Below are positions 23,851 through 33,130 of a stretch of DNA of 64,000 nt, piece by piece. Made by a program: the position numbers and the translations under genes. This DNA is from Candidatus Rokuibacteriota bacterium (lineage in GTDB: Bacteria > Methylomirabilota > Methylomirabilia > Rokubacteriales > CSP1-6), in NCBI GenBank assembly GCA_016866775.1, contig VGLJ01000010.1, positions 1-64,000 of the forward strand, written 5' to 3'. Each line of letters opens with the position of its first letter. The stretch's first letter is position 1. Under the pieces are notes generated by a model. It saw only the letters and a list, made by a program, of their open reading frames with translations. It made no database searches and was not told where the DNA came from.

Positions 23851-26800
23851 CCATGACGAGACTCTTGATCGCCAACCGGGGCGAGATCGCCATCCGCATC
23901 GCGCGCGCGGCGGCCGATCTCGGCATACCCACCGTCGCCGTCCATTCGGAGGACGACGCCCGCAGCCTGCATCTGCGCGCGGCGGACGAATCCCGCGCGC
24001 TGCCAGGACGGGGGTCGGCCGCCTACCTGAACGCGGAGGCCGTGATCGCGGCGGCGACGGCGTCCGGCTGCGACGCCATCCACCCCGGCTACGGATTCCT
24101 CGCCGAGCGCGGCGACTTCGCGCGGATGTGCGCCGAAGCAGGGCTGACCTTCGTCGGGCCGTCCGTGGAGACCCTGGAGCTGTTCGGCGACAAAGCGCGA
24201 GCCCGGGCCGCGGCCGTCGCGGCATCCGTGCCGGTGAGTCGCGGGCACGATCAGTCGATCACGCTCGACGAGGCGCGCGCCTTCTTCGGGTCGCTCGGCC
24301 CTGGCGCCGCGATGATCATCAAGGCGCTGGCCGGCGGCGGCGGCCGCGGCACGCGCGTGGTGCGGTCGGCGGACGAGGTCGAGGCGGCGTTCCGGCGCTG
24401 CCAGTCCGAGGCCGGCGCCGCATTCGGCCGTGCCGACGTCTATGTCGAGGAGTTCATTCCGCGTGCGCGGCACGTCGAGGTGCAGATCCTGGGCGACGCG
24501 CATGGCGGCATCGTGCATCTCTGGGAGCGGGACTGCAGCGTCCAGCGCCGCTTCCAGAAACTCGTCGAGATCGCTCCCTCCCCCGCGCTCGACGACGAGC
24601 TGCGCCGTCACATCATCCAGGCCGCCGTCCGGCTCGCGACGCACGTCGGTTACACCAACCTCGGGACGTTCGAGTTCCTGGTCGATGCCTCGCGGGCGGC
24701 GCGGTTCGTCTTCATCGAGGCGAACGCGCGGCTTCAGGTGGAGCACACGGTCACCGAGGCGGTGACGGGCGTCGACCTCGTGCAGGCACAGATCCGGCTG
24801 GCCCAGGGCGCGACGTTGAAAGACCTGGGTGTCGACGCGGTCGCGCAACCGCGCGGCTACGCGATCCAGGCGCGCGTGAACATGGAGACCATCGGGTCGG
24901 ACGGCTCCGTGCGTCCGGGAGGCGGCACGCTCACGGTCTACGAGGCTCCGGACGGGCCTGGCGTGCGCACCGACGGCTTCGGGTACGCGGGCTATCGCAC
25001 GGGCAGCGCGTTCGACTCGTTGCTCGCGAAGGTCATCGTCCACGCGCCGGACTTCGCGGGCGCGGTGCGGCGAACGGCGCGCGCCCTCGGTGAATTCCGG
25101 ATCGAAGGCGTGCCGACCAACGTGCCGTTCCTCCGCAGCATCCTCACGCATCCCGACTTCGCGGCCGGAGCGCTGCATACACGCTGGGTCGACGAACACA
25201 TCGGCGCGCTCGCGCCCGAGGCATCGGCCCCTGCGGCGGGCGACGACGGATTCGCCGGCGCGCGGGTCAAGAGCCGCGATCCCCTCGCGCTGTTCGCGCA
25301 CGACGCGCGGGTGAAGGCGGAGCGCTCGGCGGCGGACGTCGACGCGCCCGTGGCGCCGGCCGGGCCCGACGGCGCGGCCGGGATCGCATCGCCGATCCAG
25401 GGTACCATCGTCACCATCGACGTCGCCGTCGGCGACCAGGTGCGGCGGGGCCAGCAGGTCGCGGTCGTCGAGGCGATGAAGATGGAGCACGTCATCACCG
25501 CGCCGCGCGGCGGGATCGTGCGCGGCATCACGATGGCGCCGGGCGACGTGGTGCGCGAAGGGTATCCGATCGTCTTCATCGAGGACGCGGAGGTCGGAGG
25601 CGGCGACGTCGCGGCCGCGGCGGCGCCGGACCCGGATCACATCCGCGAGGACCTGCGCGAGAGCAACGCGCGCCACGCGCTCGGGCTCGACGAGAACCGG
25701 CCGGATGCGGTCGGCCGGCGCCACACGCTGGGCTATCGCATGCCGCGCGAGAACATCGCGCGCCTCGTCGACGAGGGATCGTTCAAGGAATACTGGCCGC
25801 TCGTCGTCGCGCGACAGCACCAGCGGAACACCATCGAGGCGCTGCGCGCGAACACGCCGGGCGACGGCGTCGTCGCGGGCATGTGCACGATCAACGGCTC
25901 TCTGTTCGACGAGACGCGGGCACGCGCGATCGTCATCCACTACGACTACACGGTGCTCGCCGGCACGCAGGGGCATCGCAACCACTACAAGCAGGACCGG
26001 ATGTTCGAGCTGGCGCAGCGCTTCAAGCTGCCGGTCGTCCTGTTCGGCGAGGGCGGCGGCGGCCGGCCGGGCGAGGACGACATCGGGCCGCGCGTGGCGG
26101 TCGACACGCACACGTTCACGACGTTCTCGCAGCTCAGCGCGCACGTGCCGCTGGTGGCGATCGTCAACGGCCGGACGTTCGCCGGCAACACGGCGCTGGT
26201 CGCGTGCAGCGACGTGATCATCGCGACCGAACGCTCGACGCTCGGCATGGGCGGTCCCGCGATGATCGAGGGCGGCGGCCTGGGCATCTACACGCCGGAG
26301 GAGGTCGGGCCGATGTCGGTGCAGGTCCCGAACGGCGTCGTCGACGTCCTGGTGAAGGACGAGGACGAGGCGGTCGACGTCGCGAAGACGTACCTGTCGT
26401 ACTTCCAGGGATCGCTCGCGACGTGGGAGGCGCCCGACCAGCGCCGCTTGCGACACGCCGTGCCCGAGAACCGGCTCCGGCTCTACGACATGCGTGCGAT
26501 CGTGGAGACGCTGGCCGACACCGGCTCCGTCCTCGAGCTCCGTCCGCAGTTCGGCATCGGCATCATCACCGCGCTGCTCCGTATCGAGGGCCGGCCGATG
26601 GGGGTCATCGCGAACAACCCGCATCACCTGGCAGGGGCCGTCGACTCGGACGGCGCCGACAAGGGCGCACGGTTCCTGCAGCTCTGTGACGCGTTCGACC
26701 TTCCGGTGCTGAGCCTCATCGATTGCCCCGGCATCATGGTGGGCCCCGACGTCGAGCGGACGGCGCTGGTCCGCCACTGCACGCGTCTGTTCAACGTCGG

Positions 26801-27197
26801 CGCGAACATGACGACGCCGCTGTTCACGGTGATCGTGCGCAAGGCGTACGGCCTCGGCGCGCAGGCCATGTGCGGCGCGGGCACGCTGGTCGGTTTCTTC
26901 TGCGTGGGGTGGCCCACCGCGGAGTTCGCGGGCATGAACATCGAGGGCGCGGTGAAGCTCGGCTACCGCAAGGAGCTGATGGCGATCGAGGATCCGGAGG
27001 CCCGGCTCGCGGAGTTCGAGCGCCGGACGGCGAAGGCCTACGAGAGCGCGAAGGCGGTCAACGCCGCCGCCGGCGGCGGGCTCGACGACGTGATCGACCC
27101 CGCGGACACACGCGACTGGATCGCGCGGGGCTTGAAGCGGCTCCCGCCGACGCCGCCGAGGACCGCGAAGAAGTACCCGTGCATCGATCCGTGGTAG
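23847..27197 (+). CDS. single-chain biotin-dependent acyl-CoA carboxylase (BC-BCCP-CT)
   Basis: This 1116-residue protein joins all three parts of a biotin carboxylase system. Biotin carboxylase (residues 1-450) has RLLIANRGEIAIRIARAA, HPGYGFLAE, the ATP-grasp loop KALAGGGGRGTR and FIEANARLQVEHTVTE. A biotin carrier domain (about 510-585) has the lysine in VVEAMKMEH. The carboxyltransferase (about 620-1116) has GGGRPGEDD and AYGLGAQAMCGAG. One-chain enzymes of this order are known as long-chain acyl-CoA carboxylases in some bacteria; acetyl-, propionyl- or longer acyl-CoA are all possible. It overlaps the VOC gene by four bases. No obvious frame damage. Confidence 0.94.
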   Translation: MTMTRLLIANRGEIAIRIARAAADLGIPTVAVHSEDDARSLHLRAADESRALPGRGSAAYLNAEAVIAAATASGCDAIHPGYGFLAERGDFARMCAEAGLTFVGPSVETLELFGDKARARAAAVAASVPVSRGHDQSITLDEARAFFGSLGPGAAMIIKALAGGGGRGTRVVRSADEVEAAFRRCQSEAGAAFGRADVYVEEFIPRARHVEVQILGDAHGGIVHLWERDCSVQRRFQKLVEIAPSPALDDELRRHIIQAAVRLATHVGYTNLGTFEFLVDASRAARFVFIEANARLQVEHTVTEAVTGVDLVQAQIRLAQGATLKDLGVDAVAQPRGYAIQARVNMETIGSDGSVRPGGGTLTVYEAPDGPGVRTDGFGYAGYRTGSAFDSLLAKVIVHAPDFAGAVRRTARALGEFRIEGVPTNVPFLRSILTHPDFAAGALHTRWVDEHIGALAPEASAPAAGDDGFAGARVKSRDPLALFAHDARVKAERSAADVDAPVAPAGPDGAAGIASPIQGTIVTIDVAVGDQVRRGQQVAVVEAMKMEHVITAPRGGIVRGITMAPGDVVREGYPIVFIEDAEVGGGDVAAAAAPDPDHIREDLRESNARHALGLDENRPDAVGRRHTLGYRMPRENIARLVDEGSFKEYWPLVVARQHQRNTIEALRANTPGDGVVAGMCTINGSLFDETRARAIVIHYDYTVLAGTQGHRNHYKQDRMFELAQRFKLPVVLFGEGGGGRPGEDDIGPRVAVDTHTFTTFSQLSAHVPLVAIVNGRTFAGNTALVACSDVIIATERSTLGMGGPAMIEGGGLGIYTPEEVGPMSVQVPNGVVDVLVKDEDEAVDVAKTYLSYFQGSLATWEAPDQRRLRHAVPENRLRLYDMRAIVETLADTGSVLELRPQFGIGIITALLRIEGRPMGVIANNPHHLAGAVDSDGADKGARFLQLCDAFDLPVLSLIDCPGIMVGPDVERTALVRHCTRLFNVGANMTTPLFTVIVRKAYGLGAQAMCGAGTLVGFFCVGWPTAEFAGMNIEGAVKLGYRKELMAIEDPEARLAEFERRTAKAYESAKAVNAAAGGGLDDVIDPADTRDWIARGLKRLPPTPPRTAKKYPCIDPW

Positions 27198-27200
27198 GGA

Positions 27201-27217
27201 CGGCGGCGCAGCCGCCG
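27201..27217. terminator. hairpin between convergent genes
   Basis: CGGCGGC and GCCGCCG form a 7-bp stem around a GCA loop in the 31-base gap between the carboxylase stop and the NTF2-like gene's stop on the other strand. No clear T run. Confidence 0.4.
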
Positions 27218-27228
27218 CGACGGCGCGC

Positions 27229-27618
27229 TCACAGACGGGCCCGGTGCTCCACCAGTTTCCAGTAGGTGTCCTTGTTCAAGATCTTGTCGCCGCGAAATTC
27301 GTAGAGGTCGCAGCCGCGATAGTTGAGCTTCTCGCCGTCGGAGCCGGTGCCGGTCACCATCCACACCGTGACCGCGCGGTTGCCGGTGATGAACGCGTCC
27401 ACGTGGTCCCAGCGCATATCGCTGATGACGGCGAAGCGTTCGCCGAGCACCTTGCGCACGGCGGCCTTGCCGTGCACGCGCCGCCCGTCCGGCTCCGGTC
27501 CGCGCGCCATCAGGAACGTGCAGTCCTCGGCGAAGAACGACATGATCCGGTCGACATCGCGGCTGTTGAAGGCGGCGTTGATCTCCTTCATGAGCTCGGG
27601 CGTGGGACCAGTGGTCAT
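27229..27618 (-). CDS. SnoaL/NTF2-like protein
   Basis: This 129-residue cone-shaped alpha+beta protein has ELMKEINAAFNSRDVDRIMS, FFAEDCTFLMARG, HGKAAVRKVLGERF, NYRGCDLYEFRGDKI and a final KDTYWKLVEH. These are typical of SnoaL-like polyketide cyclase or steroid-isomerase-like folds. It lies 24 bases after the GlpX gene on the same strand, but a metabolic link is not evident. Ligand unknown. Confidence 0.85.
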   Translation of the reverse strand: MTTGPTPELMKEINAAFNSRDVDRIMSFFAEDCTFLMARGPEPDGRRVHGKAAVRKVLGERFAVISDMRWDHVDAFITGNRAVTVWMVTGTGSDGEKLNYRGCDLYEFRGDKILNKDTYWKLVEHRARL

Positions 27619-27642
27619 GCGGTCTCCTCTGTGCGGTGACGC

Positions 27643-28614
27643 TCACCGCTCGAAGCGAATCTTCACGTCCGGCCGCGTGTCCACGTGGATGCTGTCGATG
27701 AAACGCACCCGGTGGGGCGCGGTCTGCATCACGATGGAGCTCGTGCGGATGCCGTCGCCGAAGAGGCGCACGCCGCGCATGAAGGAGCCGTCGGTCACGC
27801 CGGTCGCCGCGAAGATGATCGACTCCGCCGACGCGAGATCCCGCGCGCGATAGACGCGGCGCACGTCCGTGATCCCCATCGCGTGGCACCGCTCCTCGTC
27901 CTCGGGCTTCTTGACGACGAGCCGGGCGAGGATCTCACCGTTCAGGCAGCGCATCGCCGCCGCCGTCAAGACCCCCTCGGGCGCGCCGCCCGTGCCCATG
28001 ACCGCGTGGATGCCGCTGCCGCGGACCGCCGCGGAGATGCCCGCGGACAGATCGCCGTCCGTGATGAGCTGGATGCGGGCGCCGGCGGCGCGGATCTCCG
28101 CGATGAGGCCGCCGTGCCGCTCGCGGTCCAGGACGACGACCACGAGATCCGCGACCTTGCGGTCGAGGCAGCGCGCGATCGCCTTGAGGTTGTCGGCGAC
28201 GGGCGCGTCGAGGTCGACGGCGTCCTTCGAGCTCGGCCCGACGATCAGCTTCTCCATGTAGAGGTCGGGCGCGTGCAGCAGCCCGCCCGCTGACGCGGCC
28301 GCCAGCACCGCGATCGCGTTCGGCGAGCCGGTCGCGCACAGGTTGGTGCCTTCGAGCGGATCGACCGCGATGTCGACGCGCGGCCCGCCGCCGCGTCCGA
28401 CCTTCTCGCCGATGTAGAGCATCGGCGCGTCGTCACGCTCGCCTTCGCCGATGACGATCGTGCCGTCGATCGCGAGCGAGTCCATCTCGCGCCGCATCGC
28501 CTCGACCGCCACGTCGTCGGACTTGTGACGATCGCCCTGGCCCATGGTGTGCGCGCACGCGATCGCGGCCTGCTCGACGACCCGCAAGAACTCGAGAGAG
28601 AGATCGGAATCCAC
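27643..28614 (-). CDS. glpX: class II fructose-1,6-bisphosphatase
   Basis: This 323-residue protein is a GlpX-type fructose-1,6-bisphosphatase (possibly also sedoheptulose bisphosphatase), catalysing a gluconeogenic step. Key features are [20 protein letters not shown], the metal-binding [12 protein letters not shown], the phosphate-site stretch [14 protein letters not shown], and [10 protein letters not shown]. Two GTG starts are possible (28623 and 28614). The second sits eight bases after GGAGG and gives the usual beginning [12 protein letters not shown]. Gluconeogenesis would suit growth on organic acids. A small NTF2-like gene follows it. Confidence 0.93.
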   Translation of the reverse strand: MDSDLSLEFLRVVEQAAIACAHTMGQGDRHKSDDVAVEAMRREMDSLAIDGTIVIGEGERDDAPMLYIGEKVGRGGGPRVDIAVDPLEGTNLCATGSPNAIAVLAAASAGGLLHAPDLYMEKLIVGPSSKDAVDLDAPVADNLKAIARCLDRKVADLVVVVLDRERHGGLIAEIRAAGARIQLITDGDLSAGISAAVRGSGIHAVMGTGGAPEGVLTAAAMRCLNGEILARLVVKKPEDEERCHAMGITDVRRVYRARDLASAESIIFAATGVTDGSFMRGVRLFGDGIRTSSIVMQTAPHRVRFIDSIHVDTRPDVKIRFER

Positions 28615-28782
28615 TGGTCGCACCTCCGGAGAATGAGGCGCCGATCATACCCTTCCGGGATGGCCGGCGTGATGCCTTGGGGGCCCCGGCGCGGCGACTC
28701 CCTATGGGAAGGCTTCGGTTCTGGCCGGGAAGCCGTTAGAATCCCCCCCGCGACTCAACCGAGCACGGATCCGGAGGGAGCA

Positions 28783-28836
28783 ATGAGCCCGGTGGCGTCT
28801 CGACACAGCACGCTCGTCAAGATAGCAGCCTCATAG
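28783..28836 (+). CDS. possible 17-residue leader peptide
   Basis: GGAGGGAGCA precedes an ATG that opens MSPVASRHSTLVKIAAS and stops at 28836, twelve bases before the ATG of the CoA-transferase. A TAGAAT -10-like box lies at 28736-28741. It may be a translated leader or a chance ORF. The rest of the 230-base gap upstream of the CoA-transferase shows nothing else I can name. Confidence 0.28.
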   Translation: MSPVASRHSTLVKIAAS

Positions 28837-28847
28837 GAGGCCGACGA

Positions 28848-30041
28848 ATGGGTACGGCGCTGGAGGGAATCCGGGTCCTCGATCTTTCGTTCTACGAGGC
28901 GGGGCCGAGCTGCGCGGAGTCGCTGGCGTGGCTGGGCGCCGAGGTCATCAAGATCGAGGCGCCGACGGGCGAGCCGGCTCGCTACGGGTTCAGCGAGAAG
29001 CCGGGCGTGGACTCGGTCTTCTTCTGCCTCATGAACCTGAACAAGAAGAGCGTCACGCTCAACCTCAAGTCGCCGCGCGGCCGCGAGATGTTCCAGGCGC
29101 TCGCGAAGACGGCCGACGTGGTGATCGAGAACCTCGGCCCCGGCGCGATGGAGCGGCTCGGCCTCGGGCACGACGCGCTCGCGAAGATCAACCCGCGCAT
29201 CATCACCGCGTCCGTCAAAGGATTCGGCAGCGACGGGCCGTACGCCAACTACAAGAGCTTCGAGATGATCGCGCAGGCGATGGGCGGCGTGATGAGCCTC
29301 ACCGGCGAGCCCGACGGGCCCCCGATGCGGATCGAGTCGGGCATCGGTGATACGGCGACCGGGCTCCACGCGGCGATCGGCATCCTGGGAGCGATCGTCC
29401 AGCGCTCAGTGACGGGCGTCGGGCAGCGCGTGGACGTCGCGCAGCAGGACGTCGTGGTGAACCTGACGCGCATCCACTTCCGGGACCACTGGCTCGGCGT
29501 CTCCCCCGTTCCGCGCAAGGGCAATCGCTCGCCGAACGCGGCGCCCTCGAATCTCTATCGCTGCCATCCATTCGGTCCGAACGACTACGTCTTCATCCAC
29601 GTCGCCAATCCGGAGATGTGGAAGGGGCTCGTCAGCGTCATCGACCATCCGGACCTCAAGGATCCGCGCCTCGCAGACCGCGCCGAGCGGATGAACCGGC
29701 GCGACGCGCTGGAGGCGATCGTCGAAGCCTGGACGTCGAAGCGCGACAAGCACGAGGTGATGGCGCTGCTCGGCGCCGCCGGCGTCCCGTGCGGCGCCGT
29801 CCTGGACTCCGACGAGGTGATGGCGAACGAGCACCTGCGCGGCCGCGGCATGATCGTCGACATCGAGCATCCCACGCGCGGGCGCATGGCGACGCCGGCC
29901 AGCCCGATCCGCCTCTCGGCGTCGTCGACCGAAGTCACGCGCGCGCCGCTGCTCGGCGAGCACAACGCCGAGGTTCTCGGCAAGGTGTGCGGGCTGGACG
30001 CTGACGAGCTGGCGAAGCTGAAGGCGGACGGAGTGATCTAA
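28848..30041 (+). CDS. CaiB/BaiF family (class III) CoA-transferase
   Basis: This 397-residue protein moves CoA between organic acids, as formyl-CoA:oxalate, carnitine or succinyl-CoA-dependent transferases do. It has GIRVLDLSFYEAGPSCAESL, AEVIKIEAP, LNLKSPRGREMF, VVIENLGPGAMERLG and the catalytic aspartate in GIGDTATGLHAAIG near residue 169. The C-terminal half has the expected GVPCGAVLDSDEV. A TAGGAGG site precedes the ATG. It is convergent with the amidohydrolase at 30052. The acid acceptor is not predictable. Confidence 0.93.
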   Translation: MGTALEGIRVLDLSFYEAGPSCAESLAWLGAEVIKIEAPTGEPARYGFSEKPGVDSVFFCLMNLNKKSVTLNLKSPRGREMFQALAKTADVVIENLGPGAMERLGLGHDALAKINPRIITASVKGFGSDGPYANYKSFEMIAQAMGGVMSLTGEPDGPPMRIESGIGDTATGLHAAIGILGAIVQRSVTGVGQRVDVAQQDVVVNLTRIHFRDHWLGVSPVPRKGNRSPNAAPSNLYRCHPFGPNDYVFIHVANPEMWKGLVSVIDHPDLKDPRLADRAERMNRRDALEAIVEAWTSKRDKHEVMALLGAAGVPCGAVLDSDEVMANEHLRGRGMIVDIEHPTRGRMATPASPIRLSASSTEVTRAPLLGEHNAEVLGKVCGLDADELAKLKADGVI

Positions 30042-30051
30042 GGCGCGGACA

Positions 30052-31329
30052 TCACGCGACCTCGGGAACCCGCTCCTCGAGCAGCGGCGACTCCGCGTGA
30101 TGCACCCTGCCCGCGCGCAGCGCGAGCACGGGCCGCAGACGCTTGGCGGTCTTGATGCGCACGCCCAGGCTGTCCTGCAGCGTCCAGTCGTCCTCGTCGA
30201 TCGTGAGGACGGACACATCGGCCACGCGTCCCGGCGCCAGCGAGCCCAGCTCGTCGGTCAGGCCAAGCATCGTCGCTGCGTTGACCGTCACCATGCGGAT
30301 GACGCCGGCGAGCTCGACGCCCAGCGCGATGAGCTCGTTCATCACCTGGACGAGCGAGAAGGCGCCGGTGCCCCCGATCGTCGTCAGCTCACCCTGCTCG
30401 CCTCCGAACGCGCCCTCGCCCCACACACGGCTCTCGTCCCGCCGCCGGATCGTGTAGCCGTGGATGTCGCTGCCGATGGTGAACGGCATGACGCCGGCGT
30501 CGAGCGCGATTCGCGCCGCGTCGAAGCTCATGTGGCCGCCGCGGCCGACGTCGATGCGGACGCCACGCGCCATGGCCTCGAAGATCAGCGGGTGCACCTT
30601 GCCCTCGCGCGACACGAACGCGCCGGGATGCTTCGTGAACGGATGCGCGAGGATGTCGCCGGGATCGAGCAGCGGTAGCGTGTCGCCGATCACGCGGTCG
30701 GGATCGATCGCCGTCCCGTTCTCCTCCGCCCAGAGGCGGCCCAGGTGCACGTAGACCGGCACCTTGGCGGCGCGCGATGCTTCCTTCCCCAGACGCAGCG
30801 TCTCGATGCCCCAGCGCGAGTAGCCGCCGACCTCCGCATGGCACTTGATACCCTTCACGAAATCGCGGTTCTTCTCGATCGCGTTGATCGTCTCCCGCAC
30901 GTTGATGCCGTGGGGCCCATAGAGACCGACGTGGCGATGCCCGAGCAGCCCGCCCACGAGGTAGTTCGAGACGAAGGCATAGACGCGCGTGGCGGCCGGG
31001 TCCTTGATGAACTTCCGGAAGCCCTGGATGGTGAGCGGCGCCGCGCCGCCCTGGTCGACGACGGCCGTGACGCCCGAGCGAATGCCGACCTCGTCCGGGT
31101 TCATCCCGAAGTCGCCGGTGACGTGCTGGTAGATGTGGGCGTGCGTGTCGATCATGCCGGGGATCACGAGCTGACTCCGCGCATTGACCGTGCGCGCGGT
31201 CTTGCCCGCGATCCGCGGCGCCACCTGCGCGATCGTTCCGTCCTTCACCGCCACGTCGTGGACGCCGTCGATGCCCTGGGCGGGATCGATCACGCGGCCG
31301 CCGCGGACGATCAGGTCGAACTTCGCCAT
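30052..31329 (-). CDS. amidohydrolase/deacetylase family metallohydrolase
   Basis: This 425-residue protein belongs to the EF_0837/AHA_3915-type branch of the amidohydrolase superfamily. It begins FDLIVRGGRVIDPAQGIDG, carries the metal motif IDTHAHIY near residue 66, KGIKCHAEVGGY with a potential metal-bridging lysine, VPVYVHLG and ILAHPFTKH with further histidines, and TIGSDIHGY with the catalytic aspartate. The C-terminal ADVSVLTIDEDDW returns to the beta domain. The ATG at 31329 follows GGAGAGG. It is divergent from the amidohydrolase-2 gene at 31385. Substrates could be N-acetylated amino acids, cyclic amides or similar compounds. Confidence 0.88.
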   Translation of the reverse strand: MAKFDLIVRGGRVIDPAQGIDGVHDVAVKDGTIAQVAPRIAGKTARTVNARSQLVIPGMIDTHAHIYQHVTGDFGMNPDEVGIRSGVTAVVDQGGAAPLTIQGFRKFIKDPAATRVYAFVSNYLVGGLLGHRHVGLYGPHGINVRETINAIEKNRDFVKGIKCHAEVGGYSRWGIETLRLGKEASRAAKVPVYVHLGRLWAEENGTAIDPDRVIGDTLPLLDPGDILAHPFTKHPGAFVSREGKVHPLIFEAMARGVRIDVGRGGHMSFDAARIALDAGVMPFTIGSDIHGYTIRRRDESRVWGEGAFGGEQGELTTIGGTGAFSLVQVMNELIALGVELAGVIRMVTVNAATMLGLTDELGSLAPGRVADVSVLTIDEDDWTLQDSLGVRIKTAKRLRPVLALRAGRVHHAESPLLEERVPEVA

Positions 31330-31345
31330 CTGCGCCTCTCCTCGG

Positions 31346-31365
31346 TCGGGTAGTCTTTCGTATCT
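31346..31365 (+). promoter_or_regulatory. shared upstream element (copy 1)
   Basis: TCGGGTAGTCTTTCGTATCT lies 20 bases before the ATG of the amidohydrolase at 31385 and includes a TAGTCT -10-like hexamer. A nearly identical string precedes the amidohydrolase at 35617. Confidence 0.4.
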
Positions 31366-31384
31366 ACCACGGAGGAGCGGCCCC

Positions 31385-32230
31385 ATGGCGATCATCGATT
31401 CCCAGGTCCACGTCTACGAGGCGAACACACCGAAGCGGCCCTGGCACACCGTCCCGAACTGGCCCGATCACGTCAACGGGGACGAGATGGTGGCGGCGAT
31501 GGACAAGGTCGGCGTCGCCGGCGCGATCTTCATCTCCGCCTTTTCCATGTACCGCTACGACGCGAGCTACGCGGTGGAGGTGCAACGCGCGCATCCCGGC
31601 CGGTTCGGGCTCGTCAAGCCGGTCGATCCGGATGATCCGAACGTGGCCGACGTCATCGCCGACTGGAAGAAGACGCCGGGCACGGTCGGCATCCGGATCA
31701 TGATGACGAAAGAGGCGGGACGCGATCCGAGCGACCCGGGCCTCGACCGGATCCTGCGCGCGGCGGTTCGCCACGACTTTCCGGTCAACATGCTGTGCTG
31801 GGGCAACGTGGACGCGGGCGCGGCGATCATCGACCGCCATCCCGACACGCGATTCATCATCGACCATCTCGCGATCATGCAGCCGCGCACGCCGGCCGAC
31901 CGCGCGCCGCAGCCGTGGGCCGATCTGCCGAAGGTGCTGGATCTCGCCACGCGCCGCAACGCGGTGATCAAGGTCAGCGGCGCGTGCACGCTCTCGCGCG
32001 AGCCGTATCCTTTCCAGGACATCTGGGACCCGCTCGCGCGCGTGTTCGACGCGTGGGGGTTCGAGCGCTGCCTGTGGGGCACCGACTGGACGCGCGCGTT
32101 CGCGGTCGTCAACTACGAGCAGGCCGTCGAGCCGTTCCGACGAACCGATCGCCTGAGCGAGAGTGAGCGCGCCATGCTGATGGGCGGCGCCTGCGCGAAA
32201 GCGTATGGCTGGTCTCCGAAAAAGAGCTGA
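31385..32230 (+). CDS. amidohydrolase-2 family TIM-barrel hydrolase
   Basis: This 281-residue protein belongs to the amidohydrolase-2 family (aminocarboxymuconate-semialdehyde-decarboxylase-like and lactonase-like enzymes). It opens IIDSQVHVYEAN, where the first metal pair is Q-x-H rather than H-x-H, a known variant in the family. RFIIDHLAIMQP supplies a later histidine, CLWGTDWTRA the catalytic aspartate, and LMGGACAKAYGW the usual end. GGAGGAG precedes the ATG. It is the first of several amidohydrolase-2 paralogues here; reactions may be hydrolysis or non-oxidative decarboxylation of ring-derived acids. Confidence 0.9.
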   Translation: MAIIDSQVHVYEANTPKRPWHTVPNWPDHVNGDEMVAAMDKVGVAGAIFISAFSMYRYDASYAVEVQRAHPGRFGLVKPVDPDDPNVADVIADWKKTPGTVGIRIMMTKEAGRDPSDPGLDRILRAAVRHDFPVNMLCWGNVDAGAAIIDRHPDTRFIIDHLAIMQPRTPADRAPQPWADLPKVLDLATRRNAVIKVSGACTLSREPYPFQDIWDPLARVFDAWGFERCLWGTDWTRAFAVVNYEQAVEPFRRTDRLSESERAMLMGGACAKAYGWSPKKS

Positions 32231-32239
32231 GACGACGCC

Positions 32240-32326
32240 ATGCTGAGCGCCACGATCCTGTTCGCGGTGGGCTTGTTCGCCTACGTTCTCATCGGCCTGC
32301 CGGCGTTCCCGGCGGCCGCGAGGTAG
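32240..32326 (+). pseudogene. 28-residue hydrophobic fragment
   Basis: An ATG at 32240 opens a single hydrophobic stretch (ILFAVGLFAYVLIGLPAF) ending at a TAG at 32324. It is two bases from the ketopantoate-reductase-like frame. It looks like the first membrane helix of a lost transporter or a chance ORF; a functional micropeptide cannot be ruled out. Confidence 0.25.
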
Positions 32327-32328
32327 CC

Positions 32329-33093
32329 CTGCGGGTCGTCGTCTTCGGCGCCGGTGCCGTCGGCGGGCACCTTGCGGCGCGTCTCGCCGCGCATGGCCCG
32401 TCGGCGGGCATCGAGGTCGCGGCGGTCGCGCGTGGCGCTCAGCTCGCGGCGATGAACCAGCGCGGGATCACGCTGTGGATCGGCGAGGAGCGTACCTCCG
32501 CGCCGATCCACGCGACGGACCGGCCCGAGACCCTGGGCCACCAGGACGTGGTCCTGGTCACGATGAAATCCTCGGTCCTGCCCGGCGTCGCGCGACAGCC
32601 GCAGACATTGATCGGACTCGAGACCGCCGTCATCTTCGCGATGAACGGGATTCCGTGGTGGTATCTCTACCGGCTCAAGGACGGCGGCGTGCCGCGCCCC
32701 GATCTGTCACACCTCGACCCCGCGGGCGTGCTCGAACGCGCGGTCGGGCTCGAGCGCGTCGTCGGCCGCATGATCAATTCAGCCAACGCCATCGCCGAGC
32801 CCGGCGTGATCCGCAATTCCCCCGGCACCAAGAACCGCTTCACTCTTGGTGAGCCCGACGGCACGATCTCGCGCCGGTTGCAGACGATCTCGCAGGCCTT
32901 CGAGCGCGCCGGCATCCCGACCCCGCTGACCGCGACGATCCGCGTCGACATCTGGGACAAGCTGGTGCGTAACCTCAGCACCAGCACGATCTGCGCCCTG
33001 ACCGGGACCCCGACGCTCGACGCGATCACCGCGCTGGTCATCGAGAAGGCGCGGCGGATGGGCCTCTATCCGCGGCGGTCTGGTAAGGAGTAG
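32329..33093 (+). pseudogene. ApbA/PanE-like ketopantoate reductase, C-terminally truncated
   Basis: The frame begins LRVVVFGAGAVGGHLAARLA, the NADP-binding glycine loop of ketopantoate-reductase-like proteins. It continues through VLVTMKSSVLPG, AVIFAMNGIPWWY, RMINSANAIAEPGVI and a catalytic-domain helix WDKLVRNLSTSTICALTG. The protein then leaves the family after TPTLDAIT and ends in 20 unrelated residues, losing most of the C-terminal domain (about 254 residues instead of about 330). No ATG or GTG is available at the start; CTG at 32329 would be needed. A 39-base piece of its beginning is repeated at 37113. Probably inactive. Confidence 0.65.
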
Positions 33094-33130
33094 TATTGCC
33101 CCGGTTCGATTGCCTTCGGAGGGATAGCCG

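Noticed and set aside
23793-26777. A 994-codon open frame antisense to the carboxylase
   Set aside because: The plus strand encodes a textbook BC-BCCP-CT protein there; the antisense product is Arg/His-rich without motifs.
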